DNA of 64,000 nucleotides from positions 23,128 to 87,127 of the forward strand of contig CALADI010000009.1 of NCBI GenBank assembly GCA_937890525.1. The letters are read 5' to 3'. Below, piece by piece: positions 6,969-15,100 of the stretch. The notes beneath the pieces are model-generated. The model did not search any database and was not told the origin of the DNA. It saw only the letters and a list, made by a program, of their open reading frames with translations. The position numbers and the translations under genes were made by a program. Source of the DNA: an uncultured Clostridia bacterium (GTDB lineage Bacteria > Bacillota > Clostridia > Oscillospirales > Oscillospiraceae). The first letter of the stretch is position 1; each line of letters starts with the position of its first letter.

Positions 6969-8276
6969 TCACTTGTCCTCGTAGCCGGGTTTGCCCAGCA
7001 GGCGGAACATATTCCGCTTGTAGAACTCCACGCCGGGCTGATTGAAGGGATTGACCCCCAGAATGTAGGCGGAAACGCCGCAGCACAGCTCCAGGAAGTA
7101 GAACATTTCGCCCAGCTTCTCCTCATCCAGAGTACCCATATCCATGGTGATCACCGGCACGCCGCCATCCACATGGGCCGCCACGGTGCCGAGATATGCC
7201 TTCTCGTCCACGAAGTCCAGCGTCTTGCCTGCCAGATAGTTCAGTCCGTCCAGATCCTTCACATCCTCGCCGATGACCATCTGCTCGGCGGGTGCATCGA
7301 AGCGCACCATGGTCTCGAAGATGTTCCGCTCGCCCTGCTGGATCATCTGACCCAGAGAGTGCAGATCCGGGGTCAGCTCCGCCGTCACGGGGAAGATGCC
7401 CTTGCCGTCCTTGCCCTCGGACTCGCCGAAGAGCTGCTGCCACCAGCCGCCGAACATCTTGAAGCCCGGCTCAAAGGACTCGAAGATCTCCATGACCTTG
7501 CCCTTGCGGTACAGGGCGTTGCGGACGCCGGCGTACTGCCACACGGGATTTTCGAAGCTGCGCAGATCATACTGCTTCTTGGCGAAGGAAGCGCCGAGCA
7601 TCACCTTGCGGATATCGATGCCTGCCACCGCCATGGGCAGCAGACCCACCGCAGTCAGCACGCTGAACCGGCCGCCCACATTGGGGGGAATGACGAAGGT
7701 CTCCCAGCCCTCTTCCGTTGCCATCTGGCGCAGGGCGCCCTTGCAGGGATCGGTGATGGCGTAGATCCGCTTTCTGGCGCCGTCGGTGCCGTACTTGCGC
7801 TCCAGCATCCACCGCAGGGCACGGGTGGAGATGGCGGGCTCGGTGGTGGTGCCGGACTTGGAGATGATGGCAATGGAGAAATCCTTGCCCTCCAGCAGCC
7901 GCTGCAGTTCGTTCCAGTGGCGGGTGGACAGGGTGTTGCCCGCATAGAAGATCTGGGGGTTGCCGCGGCCCTTGCCGATGTTGTGGTTGGCACCCTGCAT
8001 CAGCTCGATGGCGGCTCTGGGGCCCAGATAGCTGCCGCCGATGCCGATGACCACGAATACCTCGCTGTTCTCCCGGATCCGGTCAGCCGCCATGCGGATG
8101 CGGCGCATCTCGTCGGTCTCCTCGGTCTTGGGCAGATCCAGCCAGCCGAGGAAGTCGTTGCCCTCGCCGGTGCCCTGAGACAGGGTCATGTGTGCAGCCG
8201 CCACATCCTTCTCGGTGGCCAGCAGCTCCGGCAGGGTGAGCTGCCCCCACACATTGGAAATATCTACTTTGATCAT
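6969..8276 (-). CDS. pgi: glucose-6-phosphate isomerase
   Basis: Interconverts glucose 6-phosphate and fructose 6-phosphate in glycolysis. The sequence carries VIGIGGSYLGPRA, ISKSGTTTEPA (sugar-phosphate-binding loop), the PGI signature GGRFSVLTAVGLLPMAVAG and the C-terminal NPFNQPGVEFYKR. Its length of 435 residues fits the short bacterial/clostridial form (about 450). ATG 8276 is chosen. A GTG at 8288 is in frame but lies against the AAAGGA ribosome site, which is 13 nt from the ATG. It faces away from a ROK glucokinase, so the two first steps of glucose use are divergently arranged. Confidence 0.95.
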   Translation of the reverse strand: MIKVDISNVWGQLTLPELLATEKDVAAAHMTLSQGTGEGNDFLGWLDLPKTEETDEMRRIRMAADRIRENSEVFVVIGIGGSYLGPRAAIELMQGANHNIGKGRGNPQIFYAGNTLSTRHWNELQRLLEGKDFSIAIISKSGTTTEPAISTRALRWMLERKYGTDGARKRIYAITDPCKGALRQMATEEGWETFVIPPNVGGRFSVLTAVGLLPMAVAGIDIRKVMLGASFAKKQYDLRSFENPVWQYAGVRNALYRKGKVMEIFESFEPGFKMFGGWWQQLFGESEGKDGKGIFPVTAELTPDLHSLGQMIQQGERNIFETMVRFDAPAEQMVIGEDVKDLDGLNYLAGKTLDFVDEKAYLGTVAAHVDGGVPVITMDMGTLDEEKLGEMFYFLELCCGVSAYILGVNPFNQPGVEFYKRNMFRLLGKPGYEDK

Positions 8277-8318
8277 AAAAAAAGACACATCCTTTCATTT
8301 CTGCGAATTGTCACCCTA

Positions 8319-8347
8319 ATGGTATCGCATCTTCCCGCCAAACGCAA
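8319..8347 (-). promoter_or_regulatory. pgi promoter
   Basis: On the minus strand, TTGCGT (8347-8342), a 17-nt spacer and TACCAT (8324-8319). The pgi-glcK gap also holds a TTTTCCACA word at 8364-8372 and a TATAAT at 8420-8425 that may be the -10 of the glucokinase gene, for which I see no good -35. Confidence 0.6.
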
Positions 8348-8489
8348 GAGCATATGGAAAACTTTTTCCACAGCCGGGGAAATTGTCCCTTTTCCTCTGG
8401 CTTTTTTTCCACGATCATGTATAATAGTAGGGATATGATCCCCCCGTGGTCGGGGCGGCAAAAACGAAGATCTAGGAGGAGTTTTACCA

Positions 8490-9437
8490 ATGCGATTCGG
8501 CTTTGGGGTGGATGTAGGCGGCACCACCATTAAGATCGCCTTCTTTCAGGAGGACGGTCTGATGATCGACAAGTGGGAGATCCCCACCAATACAGATAAC
8601 GGCGGCAGCGCCATCCTGCCGGATATTGCCCAGGCGGTGACGGACTACCTGCACCAGCACAGCGTTTCCCCGGAGCAGATCATCGGCATCGGCATCGGCG
8701 TCCCCGGTCCGGTGGACACCCACGGCACGGTGAACAAGTGCATCAATCTGGGCTGGGGGACGGTGAACCTCCACGAGACGCTGTCCCGGCTCACGGGATT
8801 CGATGTCCGGGCAGGCAATGACGCCAATGTGGCTGCTCTGGGCGAATGCTGGAAGGGCGGCGGTCAGGGGGCACAGAACATGGTGCTGGCGACCCTGGGC
8901 ACCGGCATTGGCGGCGGCATCGTCACCGACGGTCATCTGGTCTGCGGCGCCCACGGCGCAGGCGGCGAGATCGGTCACATCGTGGTGAACCGGGACGAGA
9001 CGGAGCGCTGCCCCTGCGGCAACTACGGCTGCATCGAGCAGTACGGCTCCGCCACCGGCGTGGTGCGGCTTGCCAAGCGGTATCTGACGGCTCACGATAC
9101 CCCCTCCGTCCTGCGTCAGAATCCGGACTTCAGCTGCAAGGATGTATTCGATGCGGCAAAGGCCGGGGACAAGGCTGCCCATGAAATTACTGAGCAGATG
9201 TTCGATCTCATGGGCGTGTTCGTGGCAGCGGTTTGCGCCGTGGCAGACCCCGAGGTGGTGGTTCTGGGCGGCGGCGTCAGCAAGGCCGGTCAGATCCTTG
9301 TGGATGGGATCACCCCCTATTTCCAGAAGTACGCATTCCATGCCTGCCACTCCACCCAGCTGGCGCTGGCTACCTTGGGCAATGATGCCGGGGTCTACGG
9401 CGCATTCAAGCTGGTGCTGGATGCCTTCGGCGGCTGA
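8490..9437 (+). CDS. glcK: ROK-family glucokinase
   Basis: Phosphorylates glucose with ATP to feed glycolysis. The 315-residue sequence starts with the ATP-binding GVDVGGTTIKIAFF, then has GIGVPGPVD, the sugar-binding NDANVAALGE, GTGIGGGIV and the ROK zinc-binding motif CPCGNYGCIEQYGS with GAGGEIGHIVV before it. All features match Bacillus GlcK-type ROK kinases rather than ROK repressors, as there is no N-terminal helix-turn-helix. AGGAGGAG at about 8474-8480 precedes the ATG. It is divergent from pgi and 34 nt ahead of the flavodiiron gene. Confidence 0.92.
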   Translation: MRFGFGVDVGGTTIKIAFFQEDGLMIDKWEIPTNTDNGGSAILPDIAQAVTDYLHQHSVSPEQIIGIGIGVPGPVDTHGTVNKCINLGWGTVNLHETLSRLTGFDVRAGNDANVAALGECWKGGGQGAQNMVLATLGTGIGGGIVTDGHLVCGAHGAGGEIGHIVVNRDETERCPCGNYGCIEQYGSATGVVRLAKRYLTAHDTPSVLRQNPDFSCKDVFDAAKAGDKAAHEITEQMFDLMGVFVAAVCAVADPEVVVLGGGVSKAGQILVDGITPYFQKYAFHACHSTQLALATLGNDAGVYGAFKLVLDAFGG

Positions 9438-9471
9438 TCTCTACTATATATAATACAAAGGAGTTTTTATT

Positions 9472-10668
9472 ATGTACTGCTACCGTCAAATTCAGGATGA
9501 TCTCTACTGGGTGGGCGCCAACAACCGCCGCCTTGCCATGTTCGAGGGCGTGTACGATGTGCCCAAGGGCGTCAGCTACAACGCCTACCTGCTGCTGGAC
9601 GAAAAGACCGTGCTGTTCGACACGGTGGATGCTTCGGTTTCCGAGCGGCTGTTCGAGAATCTGGACGCTCTGCTGGGCGACCGGGCGCTGGACTATGTGC
9701 TGGTGCAGCACATGGAGCCGGATCACTCCGCCACGCTGTATCAGGTGATCCAGCGCTACCCCAATGTGCAGGTGGTGTGCAACGCCGCCACCAAGAAGAT
9801 GATCGAGCAGTTCTTCCCCTGCGCCATCGATGACCGGTGGGTGGAAACTGCCGACGGTGGCAGCTTCTCCTCCGGGCGGCACAGCTTCGCCTTCGTCAAG
9901 GCACCCATGGTGCATTGGCCGGAGGTTCAGGTGACCTTCGATACCACCACCGGCACCCTGTTCTCCGCCGATGCCTTCGGCGTGTTCGGCGCCATCAACG
10001 GAGCGATCTTTGCCGACGAGGTGGACTTTGAGCGGGACTACATGGACGAGGCCCGCCGCTACTACTGCAACATCGTGGGCAAGTACGGCATGCAGGTGCA
10101 GACTCTGCTGAAGAAGGCCGCCGCCCTGGACATCAAGATGGTCTGCCCCCTCCACGGCTTCGTCTGGCGGGAGAACATCGGTTCCATCGTGGATAAGTAC
10201 CTGCATTGGAGCAGCTACACCCCCGAGGAGCAGGCGGTGGTCATCGCCTACGGCTCCATCTACGGCGGCACCGAGAACGCCGCTGAGATCCTGTCCGTCA
10301 TGCTGCGGGAGAAGGGCATCAAGACCGTGATGTTCGATGTGTCCATGACCCCCGCTTCCGAGATCGTGGCTGCTGCCTTCCGCTACAGCCATCTGGTGTT
10401 CGCCTCTGCCACCTACAACAACGGCATCTTCATCAAGATGGAGGATCTGCTGAACGATCTGGTGGCCCACGCCATCCAGAACCGCACCGTTGCCCTGATG
10501 GAAAACGGCACTTGGGCCCCCACCGCCGCCGGCCACATGGCCAAGAAGCTGGAAAGCTGCAAGGACATCCGGCTACTGGAGGGCACCGTGACCATCCGCT
10601 CCAGCGTGAAGCAGGAACAGCGCGATCAGATCGCCGCCATGGCCGATGCCATCGCCGCAACCATGTGA
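9472..10668 (+). CDS. fprA: A-type flavoprotein (flavodiiron O2/NO reductase)
   Basis: A 398-residue flavodiiron protein that reduces O2 to water, or NO to N2O, protecting anaerobes. The N-terminal metallo-beta-lactamase-like domain supplies diiron ligands in HMEPDH (within VQHMEPDHSATL), further metal-ligand positions around FSADAFGVFG, and LHGFVWR. The C-terminal third (from about residue 250) is a flavodoxin domain with the FMN loop YGSIYGGTENAA and FASATYNNG. No rubredoxin domain is fused, so an external electron donor is needed. It may be cotranscribed with glcK, from which it is separated by 34 nt with an AAAGGAG ribosome site. Confidence 0.92.
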   Translation: MYCYRQIQDDLYWVGANNRRLAMFEGVYDVPKGVSYNAYLLLDEKTVLFDTVDASVSERLFENLDALLGDRALDYVLVQHMEPDHSATLYQVIQRYPNVQVVCNAATKKMIEQFFPCAIDDRWVETADGGSFSSGRHSFAFVKAPMVHWPEVQVTFDTTTGTLFSADAFGVFGAINGAIFADEVDFERDYMDEARRYYCNIVGKYGMQVQTLLKKAAALDIKMVCPLHGFVWRENIGSIVDKYLHWSSYTPEEQAVVIAYGSIYGGTENAAEILSVMLREKGIKTVMFDVSMTPASEIVAAAFRYSHLVFASATYNNGIFIKMEDLLNDLVAHAIQNRTVALMENGTWAPTAAGHMAKKLESCKDIRLLEGTVTIRSSVKQEQRDQIAAMADAIAATM

Positions 10669-10677
10669 TTTTTCTCC

Positions 10678-10713
10678 GCTCCGTCCGGAATACTCCGGGC
10701 GGAGCGCTTTTTA
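10678..10713 (+). terminator. terminator of fprA
   Basis: The stem GCTCCGTCCGGA/TCCGGGCGGAGC with loop ATAC is followed by GCTTTTT. Confidence 0.88.
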
Positions 10714-10715
10714 TG

Positions 10716-10744
10716 TTGAAATCCCCCGAGATTTGAGGTACAAT
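10716..10744 (+). promoter_or_regulatory. udk promoter
   Basis: TTGAAA (10716-10721), a 17-nt spacer and TACAAT (10739-10744), just after the fprA terminator. Confidence 0.8.
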
Positions 10745-10772
10745 GAGGGAAATACATAGGGAGGTAGAACCT

Positions 10773-11399
10773 TTGGATAACGTATTGGTCATCGGGATCG
10801 CCGGTGGTTCCGGCAGCGGAAAAACCACCCTGATGAAGAACATCATCGCCCACTTTTCGGATTCCATCACCGTGCTGAGCCACGACAACTACTACAAGCG
10901 CCACGACGAACTGCCCTTTGAGGAGCGGTGTAAGCTGAACTACGACGAGCCGGGAGCACTGGACACGGATTTCATGGCACAGCAGCTTCAGCAGCTTCGG
11001 CAGGGGCAGGCCATCGACTGCCCGGTGTACGACTTCACCATGCACAACCGCTCGGATGAGACCATCCACATCGAGCCGAGGAATGTCATCATCGTGGAGG
11101 GCATCCTGATCTTCGAGAACAAGCCCCTGCGGGATCTGATGGACATCAAGATCTTCGTGGACACCGACGCCGACATCCGTCTGTGCCGCCGGGTGAAGCG
11201 GGATGTGACCAAGCGGGGCAGGAGTCTGGAATCCGTGCTGGAGCAGTACCAGAACACCGTCAAACCCATGCATGAAAAATATGTGGAGCCCAGCAAGAAG
11301 TTCGCCAACATCATCGTCCCCGAGGGCGGCAAGAACCAGATCGCTCTGGGGCTGATCCTCCACCAAATTCAGCACTATCTGGAGGAAAACCGGCTATGA
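10773..11399 (+). CDS. udk: uridine kinase
   Basis: Phosphorylates uridine and cytidine in pyrimidine salvage. It has Walker A GIAGGSGSGKTT at the N-terminus, the substrate region LSHDNYYKRHDELPFEER, NYDEPGALDTD, PVYDFTMHNR and VEGILIFENKPLRDLMD, all diagnostic of the family. The start is the TTG at 10773, in frame, 7 nt after GGGAGGT (10759-10765). This gives 208 residues, the family norm; an upstream ATG at 10743 lies inside the promoter. It overlaps the HAD gene by 4 nt (ATGA). Confidence 0.93.
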   Translation: MDNVLVIGIAGGSGSGKTTLMKNIIAHFSDSITVLSHDNYYKRHDELPFEERCKLNYDEPGALDTDFMAQQLQQLRQGQAIDCPVYDFTMHNRSDETIHIEPRNVIIVEGILIFENKPLRDLMDIKIFVDTDADIRLCRRVKRDVTKRGRSLESVLEQYQNTVKPMHEKYVEPSKKFANIIVPEGGKNQIALGLILHQIQHYLEENRL

Positions 11400-12034
11400 G
11401 CATCCAGCATCTGATTTTCGACATCGACGGTACCCTGTGGGACTCCCGGGCGCTGGTGGCCAAGGGCTACAATGCCCACCTGCGGGAGGCCGGGCACCCG
11501 GAGCTTCAGGTAGATGTGGCGTTCCTCACCACCGTGTTCGGCAAGACCATGGACGAGATCGCGGACATCATGATGCCCACCATCTCCGCCCCCCAGCGCA
11601 AGGAGCTGCTCATGGGCTGTATGCGCCGGGAGCACGAAGCGCTGGAGCAGGATCCCTGCCACATCGCCTTCCCCGGCGTGGTGGAGACGCTGGAACGGCT
11701 GGCCAAGGACTACCGGCTCTACATCGTCAGCAATTCCCAATGCGGCTACCCGGAACTGCTGATGAACAAGCTGAATGTGGCTCATCTGTTCCAGGATCAC
11801 CTGTGCTTCGGGGACACCGGCACGCCCAAGGGGCAGACCATCCGATTGCTGATGGAGCGCAACGGCATCGACTCCGCCGTGTACATCGGCGATACCCAAG
11901 GGGATCTGGAAGCCTGCCAGGATGCAGGGATCCCCTTCATCTACTGCGCCTACGGCTTCGGCAGCCCCGAGCATTGGGATGCCAAGATCGATTCTTTCGA
12001 CCAGCTTCCCCATGTGCTGGAAAACTGGGGATAA
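11396..12034 (+). CDS. HAD-superfamily hydrolase (phosphoglycolate-phosphatase-like)
   Basis: A 212-residue phosphatase with all HAD motifs: FDIDGTLWDS (nucleophile Asp and general acid), YIVSNSQ (motif II Ser), a lysine in TPKGQT (motif III) and YIGDTQGDLEACQDAGIP (motif IV acidic pair). A helical type-C1 cap lies between residues 15 and 85, as in Gph and pyrophosphatase PpaX. Its substrate cannot be read from the sequence. Translation is coupled to udk, so a nucleotide or sugar phosphate is a fair guess. It ends at a long hairpin terminator. Confidence 0.85.
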   Translation: MSIQHLIFDIDGTLWDSRALVAKGYNAHLREAGHPELQVDVAFLTTVFGKTMDEIADIMMPTISAPQRKELLMGCMRREHEALEQDPCHIAFPGVVETLERLAKDYRLYIVSNSQCGYPELLMNKLNVAHLFQDHLCFGDTGTPKGQTIRLLMERNGIDSAVYIGDTQGDLEACQDAGIPFIYCAYGFGSPEHWDAKIDSFDQLPHVLENWG

Positions 12035-12042
12035 ATTCCGGG

Positions 12043-12075
12043 TTTTCCACAGCCGGGTCTGAAAAGTTTTCCACA
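12043..12075 (+). repeat. two TTTTCCACA words (DnaA-box-like) in direct repeat
   Basis: TTTTCCACAG occurs at 12043 and again at 12067, 24 bp apart in the same orientation, one mismatch from the TTATCCACA consensus. A stronger paired element follows at 12209-12240. Confidence 0.4.
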
Positions 12076-12088
12076 GGATGAATACAGC

Positions 12089-12135
12089 GATGCACCGATG
12101 GAATGGCATATTCCGTCGGTGCATCTTTTGTTTTT
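12089..12135 (+). terminator. terminator of udk-HAD operon
   Basis: A 15-bp stem (GATGCACCGA...TCGGTGCATC with GGAAT/ATTCC inside) is followed by TTTTGTTTTT. Confidence 0.9.
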
Positions 12136-12156
12136 ATGGAGTTTACCACAGTTTTC

Positions 12157-13038
12157 CTAGATTAGTGCAACTTCTCTCCCTGTTTCCTGTTTTTCCATTT
12201 CTGAAAAGTTATCCACAGACGGTGCAATTCCTGTGGACAAATGTTTGGATTGCGTCTTGGGGATGGTGATGGTCAGCACGATCTCGTCCTCCGTCTCCCG
12301 CCGCTCCGACACCGCCGGGATGCCGCTGGACTGGATCCGGGTGAGGGATTTTCCCAGATGGTTCAGAAATCCCTTCAAATCCACCCGGGCAGACCGCTGC
12401 GCATCTGCCCCGCCCAACAGTTCGTCCACATACCGCTCCGTCCGTGCCACGCTCATGCCCAGCTTGACGATTGTCTCGATGGCACGCAGTTTCTGAGGCT
12501 CGGAGGGCAGACGCAGCAGCGCCCGGGCATGGCGCTCGGTGAGCTCCCCCGCCCGCAGGGCTTCCAGCACCTTTGGGGAGTGCTTCAGCAGCCGCAGCTT
12601 GTTGGCAACGGCGCTCTGGCTCTTGCCGATCATCCGTGCCGCCTGCTCTTGACTCAGGTTCTGAAGCTGGATCAGCTTGGAGATGCCCAAGGCCTCCTCA
12701 ATGAAGTCCAGATCCTGCCGCTGCAGGTTCTCCACCAGCGCCACCACCCCGGATTCGGCATCATCCATGCTCATAACGATGCAGGGGATCTCCGTCAGCC
12801 CCGCATTCTGTGCCGCCCGGAGCCGCCGCTCCCCGGCGATCAGCTCATATCCCCCGCCTACCCGCCGGACGGACAGGGGCTGGATGATGCCGTGGCTGCG
12901 GATGGATTCGCTCAGCTCCTCCAGCGCCTCCTCCTGAAAGATCCGGCGTGGCTGGGCGGGATTGGGCTTGATGGAGCGGGCGGGCAGGAACACCACCCGC
13001 CCGGTCTCCATGTAGGTTTTCAATTTCGCGCAGTGCAT
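12157..13038 (-). CDS. ParB/Noc-family chromosome-binding CTPase
   Basis: A DNA-binding CTPase of the ParB/Spo0J/Noc family, 293 residues. The N-terminal CTP-binding domain contains NPAQPRR and the box GERRLRAAQNAG. It is followed by ENLQRQDLDFIEEA, a central helix-turn-helix (SQEQAARMIGKSQSAVANKLRLLKH) and a C-terminal dimerisation segment. ATG 13038 follows AGGAGG at 13044-13049; longer in-frame extensions lack a ribosome site. No ParA/Soj gene accompanies it, which favours a Noc-like or orphan ParB role. No perfect parS or Noc-binding palindrome was seen. Its 3' end contains a paired DnaA-box-like element (12209-12240). Confidence 0.85.
   Translation of the reverse strand: MHCAKLKTYMETGRVVFLPARSIKPNPAQPRRIFQEEALEELSESIRSHGIIQPLSVRRVGGGYELIAGERRLRAAQNAGLTEIPCIVMSMDDAESGVVALVENLQRQDLDFIEEALGISKLIQLQNLSQEQAARMIGKSQSAVANKLRLLKHSPKVLEALRAGELTERHARALLRLPSEPQKLRAIETIVKLGMSVARTERYVDELLGGADAQRSARVDLKGFLNHLGKSLTRIQSSGIPAVSERRETEDEIVLTITIPKTQSKHLSTGIAPSVDNFSEMEKQETGREVALI
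12209..12240. promoter_or_regulatory. paired DnaA-box-like element, copy A (inside parB/noc)
   Basis: TTATCCACA (12209-12217, perfect DnaA-box consensus), a 14-bp spacer ending TGCAATTCC, then TGTGGACAA (12232-12240) in the opposite orientation. The same arrangement and spacing occurs twice near 62.3 kb. Confidence 0.5.
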
Positions 13039-13054
13039 AGGCGCTCCTCCTTGG

Positions 13055-13075
13055 TACAATGGTAGTCCCATTGTA
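13055..13075. promoter_or_regulatory. inverted repeat upstream of parB/noc, possible operator
   Basis: TACAATGG (13055-13062) and CCATTGTA (13068-13075) form a perfect 8-bp inverted repeat with a 5-bp spacer, directly before the parB/noc ribosome site. Each arm also looks like a -10 box. It could be an autoregulatory operator or a hairpin in the leader. Confidence 0.4.
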
Positions 13076-13220
13076 TCCCCCGCCGCCGGGGAAAACCCAC
13101 GAAAGCATGGTGCTGGGAAATCATTTCCGAAAAAAGTTCCTGCCGAGATTTTCTCTCCGCAGGAACTCTTTTTCCTCGATGAAAAGGGATGATTTCCCCA
13201 TTTTTGTACCAAATGGGATC

Positions 13221-13760
13221 CTATGCCGCCGAAGCAAATGCGATGGTCAGCGTATAGCAGGCATCCTGCTCCCCTTCGGCATCCACATTGACCAGCCGCA
13301 GCACCACTTCCCCGGCGGCATCCGGCGCAGTCAGGTCAAAGTCAAATTCGTACAGAAGCCCGCCGCTGCCCTCCGGCAGTTCCGTCTGCTGTCCGTCGGG
13401 ACATATGCTCCTGCTGTCGGTCAATTCCATGCCGGACAGTTCCGAAACCTCCCATTTCAGGATCCCAGCATACTGGGGCAGTTGGATCTCCAGCTTCTGC
13501 GTCCCCCGCTCCAACCGGATATCCACAGTTTCCTGCGGAGCCGACTCGTGTTCGGTCAGACCGACGGGATACAGCAGTCCGTTCACCCGGATCACGCTGG
13601 GGTCGGGACAGCCGTTTTCATCCAGCGGGAATTCGGCGCTGGGCTGACCGGAAGCCGCCTGCGCCGGCTGGTCAGTAGGTGCTGCATCCTCTTGAGGCGC
13701 ACAGCCCATCAGCAAGGCAGCAATCAACACCGCCGCATACAATATCCTATGGTTTCGCAT
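13221..13760 (-). CDS. lipoprotein of unknown function
   Basis: A 179-residue exported protein. The signal peptide ILYAAVLIAALLMGC ends in lipobox LMGC, followed by a Gln/Ala/Pro-rich linker of about 30 residues and a single soluble domain rich in beta-strand residues (KLEIQLPQYAGILKWEV, GEVVLRLVNVDAEG), possibly Ig-like or protease-inhibitor-like. I do not recognise the family. GGGAGGG precedes two adjacent ATGs; 13760 gives the better 7-nt spacing over 13763. It stands between parB/noc and a CPBP protease and appears to be monocistronic. Confidence 0.7.
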   Translation of the reverse strand: MRNHRILYAAVLIAALLMGCAPQEDAAPTDQPAQAASGQPSAEFPLDENGCPDPSVIRVNGLLYPVGLTEHESAPQETVDIRLERGTQKLEIQLPQYAGILKWEVSELSGMELTDSRSICPDGQQTELPEGSGGLLYEFDFDLTAPDAAGEVVLRLVNVDAEGEQDACYTLTIAFASAA

Positions 13761-13930
13761 CATATTCCCTCCCATTTGTTATTTCCACAGTCCCGCCCAT
13801 CGCTCTGTGCGGATCTATGTACCATCACACTATCACACACAACCGTGTTGTGCAACCGAAACCCCGTGGTATTTGTATTTTTGTGACATCTTCACATTTT
13901 CCCCACCTAGGTTTTAGAATGTCCTACAGT

Positions 13931-13959
13931 TTCATATAGCAGTCCCAGTATGCTATAAT
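13931..13959 (+). promoter_or_regulatory. CPBP protease promoter, extended -10
   Basis: TTCATA (13931-13936), a 17-nt spacer and TATAAT (13954-13959) with TGC directly before the -10, which compensates for the weak -35. Confidence 0.75.
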
Positions 13960-13992
13960 GGATTTGACCCAAACGATAGAGGAGGTTTTGCT

Positions 13993-14835
13993 ATGAAAAA
14001 AACTCTAGTAGCCATTGGAAAAGCGGTGCTGTACATTCTATTTACGCTTTTGATCCAGTTTATCGTCGGCTTTGTTCATATGGTCATCTGCGGAGTGATA
14101 TTTACAGCCCAGTACCCGGATCTCTTCAGTTGGAATCCGGAAGCGGTGCTGAGCAACTTCTTCCATGAATATGCCGAAAGTCCCCAAGGCACCGTCCTTC
14201 TGATCTCCAATGCCATCGCCCTGCTGCTGATCTGGCTGTTCTTTGTGATCCGCAGGCGGAAATTCACCCAAGAAGTGGAGCTGGTCAAGACCCGTTGGAC
14301 GAATCTTGCGACGGCGGTGGTCTACGGCTTCGGGATGTGCTTTTCCGTCAGCTTTGTGACCGGGCTGCTGGTGGAGATCCTGCCCATCTCTCAGGCTACT
14401 ATTGATGCTCACCTAGCCGCTGCTGCTCTGGTGGAATCGGACTACACCCTTACCGGCATCCTCAGCACCGTGGTGATCGCGCCTATTGCCGAGGAAGTGT
14501 TCCTGCGGGGGCTTGCCTATACCCGGCTGCGCCGTGCTATGCCCCCCATTTTGGCGGCGGTGCTGTCCTCCCTTGCCTTCGGGTTGCTCCACGGGGATAT
14601 CATCTGGTTCATGTCCGCATTTGGGGGCGGGCTTGCCATGGCGTGGATCTTCCAGCGCACTGGCTCCCTCTGGGCGCCCATCCTCGTGCACATGACCAAC
14701 AACGCCCTTGCCATGCTGGTGCCGGACATGGCCGAGAGCTGGGGCTACTATGCGCTGGTGGCGGTGAGCCTTGCGGCGCTGACGGGATCGGTGATCTACC
14801 TGTGCAGAACCAACCCCAAACCCCACACAGCGTGA
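13993..14835 (+). CDS. CPBP (CAAX/ABI) intramembrane metalloprotease
   Basis: A 280-residue polytopic membrane protein with about eight hydrophobic helices. The CPBP catalytic motifs are all present: EEVFLRG (paired Glu) at about residue 166-172, FGLLHG at about 196-201 and HMTNN near residue 236. In bacteria such proteases are linked to bacteriocin self-immunity or peptide processing; no bacteriocin gene is evident here. AGGAGG lies 6-7 nt before the ATG at 13993. The gene is alone, with a MITE-like repeat directly downstream. Confidence 0.88.
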   Translation: MKKTLVAIGKAVLYILFTLLIQFIVGFVHMVICGVIFTAQYPDLFSWNPEAVLSNFFHEYAESPQGTVLLISNAIALLLIWLFFVIRRRKFTQEVELVKTRWTNLATAVVYGFGMCFSVSFVTGLLVEILPISQATIDAHLAAAALVESDYTLTGILSTVVIAPIAEEVFLRGLAYTRLRRAMPPILAAVLSSLAFGLLHGDIIWFMSAFGGGLAMAWIFQRTGSLWAPILVHMTNNALAMLVPDMAESWGYYALVAVSLAALTGSVIYLCRTNPKPHTA

Positions 14836-14883
14836 TCATAAGTCATGTTTGCGCAGAAGGTTTCCCCGATGCACCGCACCAAA

Positions 14884-15025
14884 GCCTCCCCTTGTGAGCA
14901 AGGGGAGGTGGCAAAAATCATAGATTTTTGACGGAGGGGATGAAAACAAGCGTTTTCCGACCCTTTTTGAAATCAATCCCTCAGTCACGCCCTTGGCGTG
15001 CCAGCTCCCTTTACACAAGGGAGCC
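14884..15025 (+). repeat. MITE-like intergenic repeat, copy 1
   Basis: About 142 bp. It starts with the hairpin GCCTCCCCTTG...CAAGGGGAGG, then GTGGCAAAAATC, ATTTTTGACGGAGGGGAT, a variable centre, ATCCCTCAGTCACG, a short inverted repeat, and ends with the hairpin AGCTCCCTT...AAGGGAGC. A second copy in reverse orientation lies at 62505-62642. No protein can be read from it. Confidence 0.85.
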
Positions 15026-15049
15026 GTGGGCGCAGCAACCAAAAGCATG

Positions 15050-15095
15050 AGCAAAAAAGCCGTCCCGGTGGATCACCCACCGGGACGGCTGCTTA
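15050..15095 (-). terminator. terminator of femX-alr
   Basis: The stem GCCGTCCCGGTGG/CCACCGGGACGGC is followed on the minus strand by T6, about 20 nt past the alr stop. Confidence 0.88.
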
Positions 15096-15100
15096 TTCTG

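Noticed and set aside
12043..12240. Chromosome origin (oriC)
   Set aside because: There are DnaA-box-like words and parB/noc, but no dnaA, dnaN, rpmH or AT-rich unwinding region in the window.
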